A stretch of 45,773 nucleotides of DNA. It comes from SIG78 sp045585955 (GTDB taxonomy: Bacteria > Verrucomicrobiota > Lentisphaeria > Victivallales > Victivallaceae). This document shows positions 32,049 through 41,701 of this stretch, piece after piece. Made by a program: the position numbers and the translations under genes. The notes under the pieces were generated by a model, which saw only the letters and a program-made list of their open reading frames with translations, had not been told where the DNA came from and made no database searches. Each line of letters begins with the position of its first letter. Positions within the stretch are counted from its first letter, which is position 1. Location: positions 1-45,773 of the forward strand of contig JAZMZK010000071.1 in the NCBI GenBank assembly GCA_045585955.1. Direction: 5' to 3'.

Positions 32049-34757
32049 TTATTTGACAGGTTCTACTAACAGAAGTTTGCAGCGGCGTTCCGGCTCCAAC
32101 TGGATGGTAAAGCTCTTGTCGGAGGCTTTCATGGTTGCCACCACCTGATCGGTTTCCAGATCTTTCAGGGTAACGGCTTTGCCGGGGGCGTAATTTACGG
32201 TTACTTGCATAGCTTTGCCGGTGAGGTATTCAGATACACTAATGATGGCTTTATCCTGATACGCCACGCCCCGGGTGAAGACTGGCGGCTGATTTTTCCA
32301 GGTGGCACGCTTGCCGTAGAAGTTATCAGTTACATTGATATTCTTCAAATTGGTGGTCAGTTTGAAGGGTGTACCCAGCATAACGATATCTTCGATCTTG
32401 GCAAGGATGTTCATTGCTTCGGAGGTTTGACGCATGGTATCCACATCCGCCAAGCCGTAATGCCAGCCGATGATGCCTTTCATGCCCCACGAAAAGGCTT
32501 CCATACAGGCGTATTTGTAGTCATCTTTATACAAAGGTGCTGCCGAGCCGTAGTGATAGCCGCCCAATGCGTGAGGGCAGGGGGTAAGAATGATATCGAC
32601 TTTTACATCGGGGAAAGTTTTTGCAAAGTTGTCCAGTTTTTCCTGGGTTTCCCGCACACCCCGATCCATGGAGGTATAAATATCTAATTCAATGGTATCA
32701 AAGACTTTGAAGAAGTTGCCGTTACGCAAGCACTGGTTGCGGCCCTCTTCGGTCCACGGGCGTCGGAAGCTCCATTCACTGAAGAATACGCCATCACGGG
32801 GCGAACTTTTGCAATCTTTGCCCAAACCTTCGGCAAAACGCTTTTTCATTTCCGCAAAGAAATCCGCCCACTGGTCGCACTTGAATTCCACCCACGCCGT
32901 GTGATAGAAGGGATATTTTTTGGGTTCACGCTCAAAAACTTTGGGGTCGATGTATTTTTTATCGGGGTATTTTGCGGTAAAGTGCTTTTTGAAGAGTTCC
33001 AGAGTCCGCAAGCTGAAATCGCCCTTTTCTCCGGCACTCTGGATGTAGCCTTCCATATCAAAAGGAAAATAGTTGATATTGGCTTTTTTGCAGAACTCTA
33101 TTTCCATATTGATCGCATCAATATATTGTTTGCCCCGGTAGGTTGGCGAAATGAGGAAACTGTCACCATTGGGTATGTAGAATCCGCCAATATCTCTGGC
33201 ACGGGCACTGCGTTCGGCTCTTGTCCACTTGTCGTAGGTGCGGTTACCGGCATGCTTGGCACCGCTGGGCCAGAAGTAGCCGGCTCTTGATACATAGAAC
33301 CCGGCTTTATTCAATGCCAGCGAACGGTCAATGTCACTTTGGGCATAGCCGCGCACGGCAAAGGTGTTGACCCCGATGCGGGAAAGGGATTTGGCTTGTG
33401 CCAAACTGGGCCAGAAGTTGTAGAAACTGCTGATAAACTTTTTGGGCAGCGGAGCCGGTTTGACCGTTACGACTTTGTAGTTGACTTCGCCCCAGGGCTG
33501 CACGCCATCTTTCCAGCGTAATTGATAGCGGATCGAGCCGGTGGCATTGTCGGGCAAAGTGGTGGTGAAAAAGCTCTTGATCCAGCCGGAGGCGTTATGA
33601 GCATAGCGTTCTTTCTGCACCCATGTATAAACTTTTTTGCCGTCAACGACTTTTTCGCCGACTTTTTTGCCTTTATTCAAGGTAATACCTTCGGGGAGTT
33701 CAAAAACTATTTCGTTGTCGATTTTGACCCGGTGCCCCTGACCGCGTAAAGCATTGGGCAAATTGTGTTTGCTCTGCCAGATGATTCGTGATTCCAACTG
33801 CAAACCCCGGTCAAGGATGATGGTGTTATTGGTAAGATTGCCCGGCTTGATGGAAAGCGTGCCCCGGGGCTGGGCGTAGGTGTAATCGTAAAGTTTTTTG
33901 CCTTGGGGACAAGTGATCACCAGATTGGTGGATTTTTTGTCGGCAGGCAAATCGTATTTGAACTCCACAACGCCGTCGGCAATGCTTTTGTTGAAAATCC
34001 TGCCCGCCGCATCGAATTTGACATTTACGGCTTGGGCGGATTTTACACTCATTTTTACCTGACTTTTGAGCTTGAGTTCGGGCAGAATGGCAAAACTCAA
34101 GCCGGGTACTTTATCCACCATCTGCAAGGTGATGTATTTTTCGGTCGCCCGCCAGTTTATCTCTTCCAGCCGAGCCCAGCTGGAGTGACCTTTGCGGTTG
34201 TGGTTGCGGACAATATTGAACTTGATGTCGCCTTTGCCCAGTTCGGCAAGAGGTATGGCAAGCTCCAATGCCCAGAAGTTTTTGCCCCGACCGGCAGCGA
34301 CCTTCACTTTACTTGCAAAAAGAGTGGAATCCCATGTGTGGCGGTCATTCTGGTAGGCATCCAACACACAGCTGCTGCCGGAGTAGTCGAACATATACTG
34401 CCGGAGCATGTTGCCTCGCAGGAAAAACATCTCTATTGAGTCATATTTCCAAAGATTTGTATTGTTTTGGGTGGGAGTGAGTTTGGGCAAAGCTGCAACA
34501 TTTTTCTGAAACGCTTTGATTGCACAATAAAGATATTTTTCATCCCGGACAAACCGCACTTCGGTCTGTTCTTTGGCGTAGTCCAGACTTTTGACATTGA
34601 CAAAACCCGCCATGGGCAGAGTCTGTTTATAGCAAGCATCGTTGAGCTTGCCGTCGATTTTCGGGGCTTTATCAGCAGACCCCACGCTGACAAGCTGATT
34701 GGCAGAAAGCACGCCGGCAGTCAGCAAGGCAAAGGTGGTAAATAATTTTTTATACAT
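32049..34757 (-). CDS. Large secreted glycoside-hydrolase-like protein with CBM9-like N-terminus
   Basis: A 902-residue exported protein (signal peptide MYKKLFTTFALLTAGVLSA). Residues about 25-225 look like a CBM9-type carbohydrate-binding domain: KAPKIDGKLNDACY, then RFVRDEKYLYCAIKA and later ELAIPLAELG. A second beta region follows (about 230-430). The segment about 435-800 has the alternating pattern of a (beta/alpha)8 barrel: RIGVNTFAVRGY, NYFPFDMEGYIQ, DGVFFSEWSFRRPW, DTIELDIYTSMDRG, GMKGIIGWHYGLADVD. Acidic residues in DMEGY, SEW and LDIY are candidates for catalysis. A C-terminal beta domain ends the protein. I cannot assign a GH family number. Cotranscribed with the fucosidase and pseudopilin genes. 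Confidence 0.7.
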   Translation of the reverse strand: MYKKLFTTFALLTAGVLSANQLVSVGSADKAPKIDGKLNDACYKQTLPMAGFVNVKSLDYAKEQTEVRFVRDEKYLYCAIKAFQKNVAALPKLTPTQNNTNLWKYDSIEMFFLRGNMLRQYMFDYSGSSCVLDAYQNDRHTWDSTLFASKVKVAAGRGKNFWALELAIPLAELGKGDIKFNIVRNHNRKGHSSWARLEEINWRATEKYITLQMVDKVPGLSFAILPELKLKSQVKMSVKSAQAVNVKFDAAGRIFNKSIADGVVEFKYDLPADKKSTNLVITCPQGKKLYDYTYAQPRGTLSIKPGNLTNNTIILDRGLQLESRIIWQSKHNLPNALRGQGHRVKIDNEIVFELPEGITLNKGKKVGEKVVDGKKVYTWVQKERYAHNASGWIKSFFTTTLPDNATGSIRYQLRWKDGVQPWGEVNYKVVTVKPAPLPKKFISSFYNFWPSLAQAKSLSRIGVNTFAVRGYAQSDIDRSLALNKAGFYVSRAGYFWPSGAKHAGNRTYDKWTRAERSARARDIGGFYIPNGDSFLISPTYRGKQYIDAINMEIEFCKKANINYFPFDMEGYIQSAGEKGDFSLRTLELFKKHFTAKYPDKKYIDPKVFEREPKKYPFYHTAWVEFKCDQWADFFAEMKKRFAEGLGKDCKSSPRDGVFFSEWSFRRPWTEEGRNQCLRNGNFFKVFDTIELDIYTSMDRGVRETQEKLDNFAKTFPDVKVDIILTPCPHALGGYHYGSAAPLYKDDYKYACMEAFSWGMKGIIGWHYGLADVDTMRQTSEAMNILAKIEDIVMLGTPFKLTTNLKNINVTDNFYGKRATWKNQPPVFTRGVAYQDKAIISVSEYLTGKAMQVTVNYAPGKAVTLKDLETDQVVATMKASDKSFTIQLEPERRCKLLLVEPVK

Positions 34758-34775
34758 AAAAACAGCCTTTCACAA

Positions 34776-35561
34776 TCAGTTGATACCATCGTAGATATAA
34801 TAAAAAATATCGTTATGTAGTGCTGAATGATAAGGCCCTTTGCCGTTAAGCTCCTGACGGGATTTGCTTTCCACATGCCCGGCGATAAACAATATATTGG
34901 TTCTTCCGTCATGGGGGAAAGCTATCATATTGGCGGCAGTGGGTACATCGGTTGCCGAAACGATTCCCCCGCCCATACGGTTCAGCCGCACCCCGGAGGC
35001 ATCACTGCAATAACCGTTGATTTCAGGATATTTCAAGCGGGAAGTTGGATAGCAATGTTTGGTTTTACTGGCTTGGGTATTATATCCAGCCCGGTCGAGC
35101 CAGCCATAATTGACTGCCTGATCCATTGTATAGGTATTAGCTTCGCAGATGGTCAATCGGGCTGCGCCGGAGCGTTTGTTGTTGCTGGCATTTTGTGCTT
35201 CGTTGAATTGCCCCATGTGTTCCTGGGCGTAAGGAGCAAGCTGAACATACCAGAATCTGGCATCTGTCCAGAAACCATCTTCCCATTTTCCGTTGCCGGT
35301 ATAGGCCGGGGTGTGATAAGGTACGCAGTAATCCTGATTGTCTGCTGTATACATGTGTGCTGCCACGCCCAGCTGTTTGAGGTTGGAGGCACAGTGGGCG
35401 GCTCTGGCTCTGCTGCGGGCCGCAGAAAGTGCGGGCAAAAGCATTGCCGCCAATATGGCGATGATGGCAATTACGACCAAGAGTTCGATTAAAGTGAAGC
35501 CCCGCTTGCAAGCGGGTGCATTACCCTGTAATGCACCAATAACCTTTAAGTGATTACTCAT
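34776..35561 (-). CDS. Type II secretion pseudopilin-like protein (prepilin N-terminus, H-x-DG type)
   Basis: A 261-residue protein. Residues 20-21 (RG) are the prepilin peptidase site, followed by FTLIELLVVIAIIAILAAML with Phe at +1 and Glu at +5, and a hydrophobic helix ending PALSAARSRAR. The rest is a periplasmic domain with cysteines and a late FPHDGRTNILFIAGHV, the H-x-DG pattern of the expanded PVC pseudopilin family. Such proteins are very numerous in Lentisphaerae and Planctomycetes, with largely unknown individual roles. AAGGAGG is ahead of the ATG. The odd feature is its place between the fucosidase and the glycosidase-like genes, with 21- and 18-base gaps. Confidence 0.88.
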   Translation of the reverse strand: MSNHLKVIGALQGNAPACKRGFTLIELLVVIAIIAILAAMLLPALSAARSRARAAHCASNLKQLGVAAHMYTADNQDYCVPYHTPAYTGNGKWEDGFWTDARFWYVQLAPYAQEHMGQFNEAQNASNNKRSGAARLTICEANTYTMDQAVNYGWLDRAGYNTQASKTKHCYPTSRLKYPEINGYCSDASGVRLNRMGGGIVSATDVPTAANMIAFPHDGRTNILFIAGHVESKSRQELNGKGPYHSALHNDIFYYIYDGIN

Positions 35562-35582
35562 AAAAATCCTCCTTTTGGGTTG

Positions 35583-36869
35583 TTATTTAAGGATCAATTC
35601 AATTACGGGTACAACTGTATCGGGTGCCGTGGGCGGCAGCTGCAATATCAAGGTGTCTGCCGATGCACAGGGCGTCATATTGCCGTGGGCTGCCGGGGGC
35701 GCCATCATCTTTACTTCGCTGTGATCGTTCAGGAATCGGGCAAACTTGACTTTCCCATGCAGACCCGGCAGGAAGATGAATTTTACCGGGTAACTGAAAA
35801 TGTGCAAGTAAAGCCGCTTCTTTTCGGGATTATAAGTATACATGCAGTTTTCCGGCTCTTTGTACTCCGCAGGGGCAATGGTACAGTTGTAAATACTGTC
35901 AGAGTGTTCATCCATCCACCCGGCAATACCTTCAAGAGCTTGCACCGCCCGTTTGTCGAATCTTCCCCGGGCATCGGGGCCCACATTCAAGAGCAGATTG
36001 CCGCCCCGTGCCACATGGCCCACCAGCATGGTGATAAGCTGGTGCGGGGTCTTCCATGTAGTTTCATTCCGGGCGTAACCCCACAGACCGGAAAAGGTCT
36101 GGCAGCCTTCCCACGGCACCAGATCGCCGTTACCGTTGGCATCGCGCATACCATCCCGGGGGACATACTGTTCGGGGCTTTTGAAGTCGCCGGAACCGGG
36201 CAGACCCAGACGGTCGTCAATAAGGATGTTGGGGGCAAGTTTCCGTACCAGAGCAAGAAGTTCTTCGGTTTCCCAGTCTTCGGCGTTTTTGCCGGTGGCA
36301 CGGTTGTAGGTAAAGTCGAACCACATTATATCGATCTGACCGTAGTTGGTCAAAAGTTCGGTTACCTGATTGCGCATATATTCGCAATAGAGGTGCTGAT
36401 CGCGGGTCTTGTTGAGCTTGTCCCATTCTGACCATGGCACAGTATCACGCAGCGGGTGGTTGTCGTCAACGGTGAACTGGGGGTGGTTCCAGTCCAGAAG
36501 CGAGTAATAAAGCCCGGTGCGGATACCTTCGGCACGGAAGGCATCAAGGATCTCACGCACATAGTCACGCTTGGCTTTGTATTCAGTGTACGAACTGTCC
36601 CACATGCAAAAGCCATCGTGGTGTTTGGCGGTAAGAACCATGTATTTCATGCCCGCATCTTTTGCCCACTTTGCCCATTTTTCAGGCTCAAAGCGATCGG
36701 GATCAAAGTTATCAACATAACGGGCTTTGTATTCTTCGGTGGGGATCTTTTCAATGGTCTGCATCCATTCGCCCCGGGCTGGAACGCTGTAAACGCCCCA
36801 ATGGATAAACATGCCGAAGCGTGCCGCCTGCCACCAGCTGCGGTCACCGTGTGGATATTCTTTAGTCAT
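35583..36869 (-). CDS. Alpha-L-fucosidase, GH29 family, cytoplasmic
   Basis: A 428-residue enzyme that removes alpha-linked fucose with retention of configuration. Family marks: FGMFIHWGVYSVPARGEW at the N-terminus, LTAKHHDGFCMWDS (H83, H84), and the nucleophile D185 in DIMWFDFTYN; GGNLLLNVGPDARG is the conserved late strand. Length fits the catalytic domain plus a short C-terminal beta domain. There is no signal peptide, so it would act on imported oligosaccharides. ACAGGAG precedes the start. It is the first gene of an operon starting at a near-consensus promoter. Confidence 0.93.
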   Translation of the reverse strand: MTKEYPHGDRSWWQAARFGMFIHWGVYSVPARGEWMQTIEKIPTEEYKARYVDNFDPDRFEPEKWAKWAKDAGMKYMVLTAKHHDGFCMWDSSYTEYKAKRDYVREILDAFRAEGIRTGLYYSLLDWNHPQFTVDDNHPLRDTVPWSEWDKLNKTRDQHLYCEYMRNQVTELLTNYGQIDIMWFDFTYNRATGKNAEDWETEELLALVRKLAPNILIDDRLGLPGSGDFKSPEQYVPRDGMRDANGNGDLVPWEGCQTFSGLWGYARNETTWKTPHQLITMLVGHVARGGNLLLNVGPDARGRFDKRAVQALEGIAGWMDEHSDSIYNCTIAPAEYKEPENCMYTYNPEKKRLYLHIFSYPVKFIFLPGLHGKVKFARFLNDHSEVKMMAPPAAHGNMTPCASADTLILQLPPTAPDTVVPVIELILK

Positions 36870-36928
36870 AATAAACTCCTGTTTTTTTTTGAAGTAGCCT
36901 GTCCACTTTTTTATTTATACTGCATATA

Positions 36929-36957
36929 ATTATACCTTGTATTCAAGCATTTTTCAA
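36929..36957 (-). promoter_or_regulatory. Near-consensus promoter of the fucosidase operon
   Basis: Minus strand: TTGAAA (36957-36952), 17 bp, TATAAT (36934-36929). Predicted start near 36922, leaving a roughly 50-base leader. Confidence 0.8.
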
Positions 36958-36960
36958 GAG

Positions 36961-37057
36961 TGGGGCAGGAGAAAAATTCAAAAATATTGGCATGGCTGCT
37001 TTGGCATGTTTACTTTTTTGCCCCACAACTCCTCAACGGGTATATGGGCTTGAGGAG
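36961..37057. repeat. Two inverted repeats upstream of the fucosidase promoter
   Basis: TGGGGCA at 36961 pairs with TGCCCCA at 37019-37025 across 51 bases, and CTCCTCAA (37029-37036) pairs with TTGAGGAG (37050-37057) across 13 bases. They could be operator sites of the operon or part of the 3' end of the kinase transcript; neither has a T run. Confidence 0.4.
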
Positions 37058-37069
37058 GGAATCAGAAAC

Positions 37070-37099
37070 ATCCGGCAAATCACCGGATTTTGTTTTTTT
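37070..37099 (+). terminator. Plus-oriented terminator overlapping the stop codon of the giant kinase
   Basis: ATCCGG / CCGGAT stem with a 7-base loop, then TTTTGTTTTTTT. The T run is on the plus strand although the adjacent genes are on the minus strand. Confidence 0.5.
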
Positions 37100-40000
37100 A
37101 TCTGATGAGCTTGTGCTTGCTGATATGGGCGGGGGGTACGGTTGGGAGAAGTCGTTGCGAGAACTGTATTTCCAAAATGTATGCGCCTGCTCCATGGCCT
37201 GCATCGGTTATTTGCAGAGAATTAAAATCCCAAACTAAATTATCTCGGCTTTGTACAATATTGTTCCGGCGATGGGGGTGTATGCTTATTTCTTCCCGGG
37301 AAGAACTGAGGATTTTTACATCCGTTATATACCAGGTACCGGTATTTTCTGTAAACTTGAACGGATGGCGGAAATCCCACTTCCGACGCCGGTTATTTAT
37401 TACGATACGACATTCAGGGGTTTGGGAATAAAATCCCCGGAACTTCTTCAACTCTTTGTAGTTGGATAAACTTCTCTTATCACTCTTCAGCTCCAGATAT
37501 GAATTCTGCACCTTAAGCTTGAATTCTTGATCGATCCCGACAGAAATGCGGATCGAAAAATCCGGAACAGTTTGCTTGTTTTGACTGTTCTGGCTGTTTT
37601 GCCTGCTCTGACCATCTGTGGAGCTGTGGCGCCGCCGGGCGTGACGGGGACCTGACGGGGAAATGGGACTGATGAACTTGTTTGAATATTTTTCGACCAA
37701 TCCGGCTAAATCCGGAGTGACATAATGACCGTATATCGCGGACAGACTTCTTTCAGGAGCGATTTTCAAAGCGTATTCACAAAGCTTTATTCTTTCACTC
37801 TTGGGCATCCTGAAAGTGCTTCGCATACGCATCATTATATTCCGGCTTAACATGGCTGGCGAAATAGCCTTTTCCTGCAATAATATATCAAAAACCTCTA
37901 TAACTTTTTCCGGTGTATATTCCGCCAGCCGTTTGTCAGCTCCAGGATACATTCTCCGGTTGAAAATATTCAATAACAATGAAACTTTCTGGGTAATCGG
38001 ATAGAAGGCTCTGGCTTTGGCATCATACAAAAGTTTTAATATTTCAGCGTTACAGCCGAGCAAAGCTATTTCCAACGGATGGGTGGGGCTGTACAGGCTT
38101 GAGGCGTATCTGTTGAACTTATTGGGGTCGACTTGAAGTTTGAGTAAAAGTCTGACCAAGTCGGCATCATTCTTACTGCACGCATATTGCAGTAAATTAA
38201 GCTGTTTACCGTTGAGCATATAGGGGTCTGCGCCATTTTTCAAGCAATTTTCCACTTCCGCATAATTCCGGCTGGCAGCTGCCTGCCACAACTTGAACTG
38301 CAAATGCTCTTGGGCTCCGGCATCATCTTTCATGCCGATTTGCCGGAAAAGTTCGACTATTTTTACACTGCCGCTGCGTAAAGCAAATTGCCAGCAGGAA
38401 ATGTTTCCGGAGATTTTTTCATGCCACTGATCAAACCCGGCAAAAATCAGTTTTTTGGCAAACTCCGGAGCGTCTGCCATAATGGCATAGTGCATCAAGT
38501 TCCTGCCCTGACTATCCCTTGCATCTTTGATTTTGGGAGCCAGCAACAGGGCTTTACCGGCAAGTTCAACTGCATAATTGTTTCCAGCTTCGGGATAAGA
38601 ATATATCGACCTGATATCCTTGAGCATACTGCCGATTATCGGCGGCTGTTCGCCGCTGTCAATATCTTCCTTGCCGAAAAAGAAGATATCATTCGCATTG
38701 GAATACTTGTCAAGCGAACTCATTTTATTGACATCGGCAAATTTTTCCCGCAAAAATTCAGCGAGTCCGTTTTTGGGAAGTATGTTATGAGTATAAATAA
38801 AATCGGCAACAGTAATTGACTTATTGTTTGAAGGCTCCTGAAATTCCGCATTTACATTTAATTTACCTTTATTCAGCTGCTCCCGTAAAGCCTGCTCGGT
38901 TTTCCAGCGATCTGACGAGTGTGCTTTTTTTGCCTGTAAATATTTTTTTGCTGTGTTGATGAACTGGGATGTATCGGAGTTTATTCTGCTTGTTTCAGAA
39001 AGTTTTGCCCGGACTGTTTCAACGATTTTCTGCTGTTGGGTCAGTTCAGAAATCTGTTTTTGCACAAAGTCGAGCATCTCCTGCCGGAAAGGGAATTTTT
39101 CAGCTTTTTCTAAAATACTCAAGCGTTTTTTGCACCACGCCAGCCGGTTGGCGACAGTACGATTATTTTCAAGCTCCGGCACCTGCGGGATATTGCCGAT
39201 ATTCAGCGGTGATACCGGAGGGGTGGATTTTTCCGGTTGTACCTTGAAATCAGCCACTTCCTGCCGGGGATCCGCAAGCGGTGTTTCCGCCGGTTTCCCG
39301 GTTGCCGGGGCAGCGGGTTGATTTGCCGCAGTGCTGACAGGTTTTGCTGCAACTTGTTCCTTGAAATCAGCCACTTCCTGCCGGAACCCGGTTACGGGAA
39401 GATTGCGTTCAATAGCTGAATCATTTTCCGGCAGAACCAATTCTCTTGCACAATTATATACCTTGATACGGTCAAATTTACCGGCTTTACCATCAACTTG
39501 AATGCGTGCCAGCCTGCTGTAACCCAAACTCAAATTATTCCACGAAAAGCCGTACGAAAGCAAATAACACCCCAGCAGTCTGTCGCCGGAAAGCAATGTG
39601 AGTTTACGCTTGCTGTGATCGTAAATAAGCGTAATGTTTGCCCAGGTTTTGTTGGGAATAGTAAACGAAGTCTTTGCATAGTAGCTGCCGGAAACGAATA
39701 TTACCAATCTGTTCATTATAACTGCTGCTGAAAGCTTTGAACCGATATTGAACACCGGAGTATCGCCGCTGTCGTTGGTGCAAAAATCCAGCGACAGCGT
39801 GAAGTCTTCAACCGTAATGCCCAGAGGGATCGTTGATCTTCTGTAGGCTTTATACTTTTCGTTGCCAACAGGTTTCATATATTCCTGATCCGAGAGGTCA
39901 GCCAAACCGTCTTGCAACAACTGGGACTCAAACTGTTGTTCAGAATACCTGCTCTCCGAAAAATCATAATCCAATTCCAGCGCAGACTCATCGTCGGAGG

Positions 40001-41534
40001 CGAATTTTACGGTAGGATAAATGTATTGGGATTTTCTGAACCACATTTTTTTACTCAAATCACCACATTCATCAGGAAAGGTCATCAGCGGATGTTTGTT
40101 GGCAAAATAATCCTGCTTTTTAACGCTATTTCGGGGCGGTTGCTTTTCAGGATCACTGCCTTTTACAAACTCTTGAAGATTGCGGTCTTTTTTGTAAACA
40201 TTACTTATGTGCTTGAAGTTTATCAAGATAACCACGATCAAAGCTGCCGCCGCAGTCCAGCGGAGTATGCTTTTTATCAGCTTCCATCTGCCCGGCTGCT
40301 TGTCGTTCTCACTCTGCTTTTTACCGGCAAACATATTTTTGAGCCCGCCGCCGATTTTGTGCAATATACCCTTTACCGGACCCGGTTCGCTGCTGTAGAT
40401 CGCCGCTATAAGTGCATCCGGCAGCTGGGGGCGTTCAGCGGGATTTTTCCGCATCATCTGCTCAATGAGTCCGATCATCTTATCCGAAAGATCCGGCCGG
40501 AAACTTTTTAACGGCATCGCTTCGGTCTGCATTACATTCAAGATGGTTTCCACTGCCGTAGTGCCGGTAAAAGGCAGTTTGCCGCTGGCAAGGTGGTAGA
40601 GTGTGGCTCCCAAACTGTAAATATCGCTGCGGTAATCCACATTGTGTGCTGAACGGCACTGCTCCGGCGATGCGTAATTGGGTGTGCCGATAGTGCTTTG
40701 CTCCAGAGTAAGAGTCATATCGCCTGCCATATGGCTGTTGCTTTCGCTTTTGGCGATACCCAAGTCCATGAGTTTGTAAACGCCGTCGTTGGTCAGCATG
40801 ATGTTGGAAGGCTTTATATCCCGGTGAACCACCCGTACTGCCATAAGCTCGTTCAAAGCGTTGGCCATGGAAACCAATACTGCGTTAAGCTGTTCTTCGG
40901 TAAATGGTTGTTCTTTGGCAAGATCGTGCAAGGTCTTGCCTTCCACATACTCCATGGCTATAAACAGATACCCCGTCTGGAAATCACTGCCCACATCAAA
41001 CACTTTGACGATATTTGGGTGATCGAATTGATGCGACAATTTGGCTTCCCGCAAAAAGCGTTTTACCGCCATATCGCTGTCGGTACCCATATTGGATCGC
41101 ATCAGTTTTACGGCACAAAGCTGTTTAAGCAGAAGATGTTCTGCCAGATAGACTTCCGCCATACCGCCTTTGCCCAGCAGGCGGATGATCTGGTATTTAT
41201 CGAAAATATCACCGTCTTTGAGCATACGCTTATAGAACTGGCGGCGGTCGGCGGCATTGTTGGTTATAGTGGATGCCGCTGTATCTTCAAAAGATTCCTG
41301 ATTATTGAGCAATGCTCCGCAGCTGGGGCAGGAGAGGTCATCGTCAAAAAGTATATCCAGCGGAATTTTCAGCTTGGTGCGGCATTGCGGACAAAAGGTC
41401 ATTGCTGAAAATTCAGAATACACACTGCTCGTCTGGCAATTCGGACAGCATATTTGTTCCGGAAAGTTATCCCCCTCATGGTCGAAATTAAACCGGTGTT
41501 GACACACCGGACAATCTAATACTTTTGAAAACAT
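37098..41534 (-). CDS. Giant transmembrane Ser/Thr protein kinase with LamG-like and ankyrin-like regions
   Basis: A 1,478-residue protein. Residues 8-72 hold four CxxC pairs (zinc-ribbon type). The kinase domain runs about 114-385: GKGGMAEV loop (121-128), K143 in CAVKLMR, HRD at 238-240 with KPSN, a DLG in place of DFG, and ASPEQ with DIYSLG. One membrane helix (about 424-444) follows a basic segment, so the kinase faces the cytoplasm and about 1,030 residues are outside. These include a concanavalin/LamG-like region (about 560-700), two copies of RQEVADFK in a Pro/Ala-rich linker, a coiled-coil-like stretch, and ankyrin-like repeats (about 990-1180; GRNLMHYAIMADAPEFAKKL, LLQYACSKNDADLVRLLL). 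The start at 41534 is set by AAGGAG 5 bases upstream. Confidence 0.88.
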   Translation of the reverse strand: MFSKVLDCPVCQHRFNFDHEGDNFPEQICCPNCQTSSVYSEFSAMTFCPQCRTKLKIPLDILFDDDLSCPSCGALLNNQESFEDTAASTITNNAADRRQFYKRMLKDGDIFDKYQIIRLLGKGGMAEVYLAEHLLLKQLCAVKLMRSNMGTDSDMAVKRFLREAKLSHQFDHPNIVKVFDVGSDFQTGYLFIAMEYVEGKTLHDLAKEQPFTEEQLNAVLVSMANALNELMAVRVVHRDIKPSNIMLTNDGVYKLMDLGIAKSESNSHMAGDMTLTLEQSTIGTPNYASPEQCRSAHNVDYRSDIYSLGATLYHLASGKLPFTGTTAVETILNVMQTEAMPLKSFRPDLSDKMIGLIEQMMRKNPAERPQLPDALIAAIYSSEPGPVKGILHKIGGGLKNMFAGKKQSENDKQPGRWKLIKSILRWTAAAALIVVILINFKHISNVYKKDRNLQEFVKGSDPEKQPPRNSVKKQDYFANKHPLMTFPDECGDLSKKMWFRKSQYIYPTVKFASDDESALELDYDFSESRYSEQQFESQLLQDGLADLSDQEYMKPVGNEKYKAYRRSTIPLGITVEDFTLSLDFCTNDSGDTPVFNIGSKLSAAVIMNRLVIFVSGSYYAKTSFTIPNKTWANITLIYDHSKRKLTLLSGDRLLGCYLLSYGFSWNNLSLGYSRLARIQVDGKAGKFDRIKVYNCARELVLPENDSAIERNLPVTGFRQEVADFKEQVAAKPVSTAANQPAAPATGKPAETPLADPRQEVADFKVQPEKSTPPVSPLNIGNIPQVPELENNRTVANRLAWCKKRLSILEKAEKFPFRQEMLDFVQKQISELTQQQKIVETVRAKLSETSRINSDTSQFINTAKKYLQAKKAHSSDRWKTEQALREQLNKGKLNVNAEFQEPSNNKSITVADFIYTHNILPKNGLAEFLREKFADVNKMSSLDKYSNANDIFFFGKEDIDSGEQPPIIGSMLKDIRSIYSYPEAGNNYAVELAGKALLLAPKIKDARDSQGRNLMHYAIMADAPEFAKKLIFAGFDQWHEKISGNISCWQFALRSGSVKIVELFRQIGMKDDAGAQEHLQFKLWQAAASRNYAEVENCLKNGADPYMLNGKQLNLLQYACSKNDADLVRLLLKLQVDPNKFNRYASSLYSPTHPLEIALLGCNAEILKLLYDAKARAFYPITQKVSLLLNIFNRRMYPGADKRLAEYTPEKVIEVFDILLQEKAISPAMLSRNIMMRMRSTFRMPKSERIKLCEYALKIAPERSLSAIYGHYVTPDLAGLVEKYSNKFISPISPSGPRHARRRHSSTDGQSRQNSQNSQNKQTVPDFSIRISVGIDQEFKLKVQNSYLELKSDKRSLSNYKELKKFRGFYSQTPECRIVINNRRRKWDFRHPFKFTENTGTWYITDVKILSSSREEISIHPHRRNNIVQSRDNLVWDFNSLQITDAGHGAGAYILEIQFSQRLLPTVPPAHISKHKLIR

Positions 41535-41701
41535 CCTGTCTCCTTGGGCAGCTGCGAACTTGTCATTCAATTGGCATTTGCCTGAAAATCATATTTGTAT
41601 CGGGTTGCGCCGGATCACACGCTTGCTTGCCTTGAAATCTGTTTGACAGGGCTGGAGTCTGCCGGTATACCACTGGGCGGTTTACCGTTGCCCGGGCAAA
41701 C

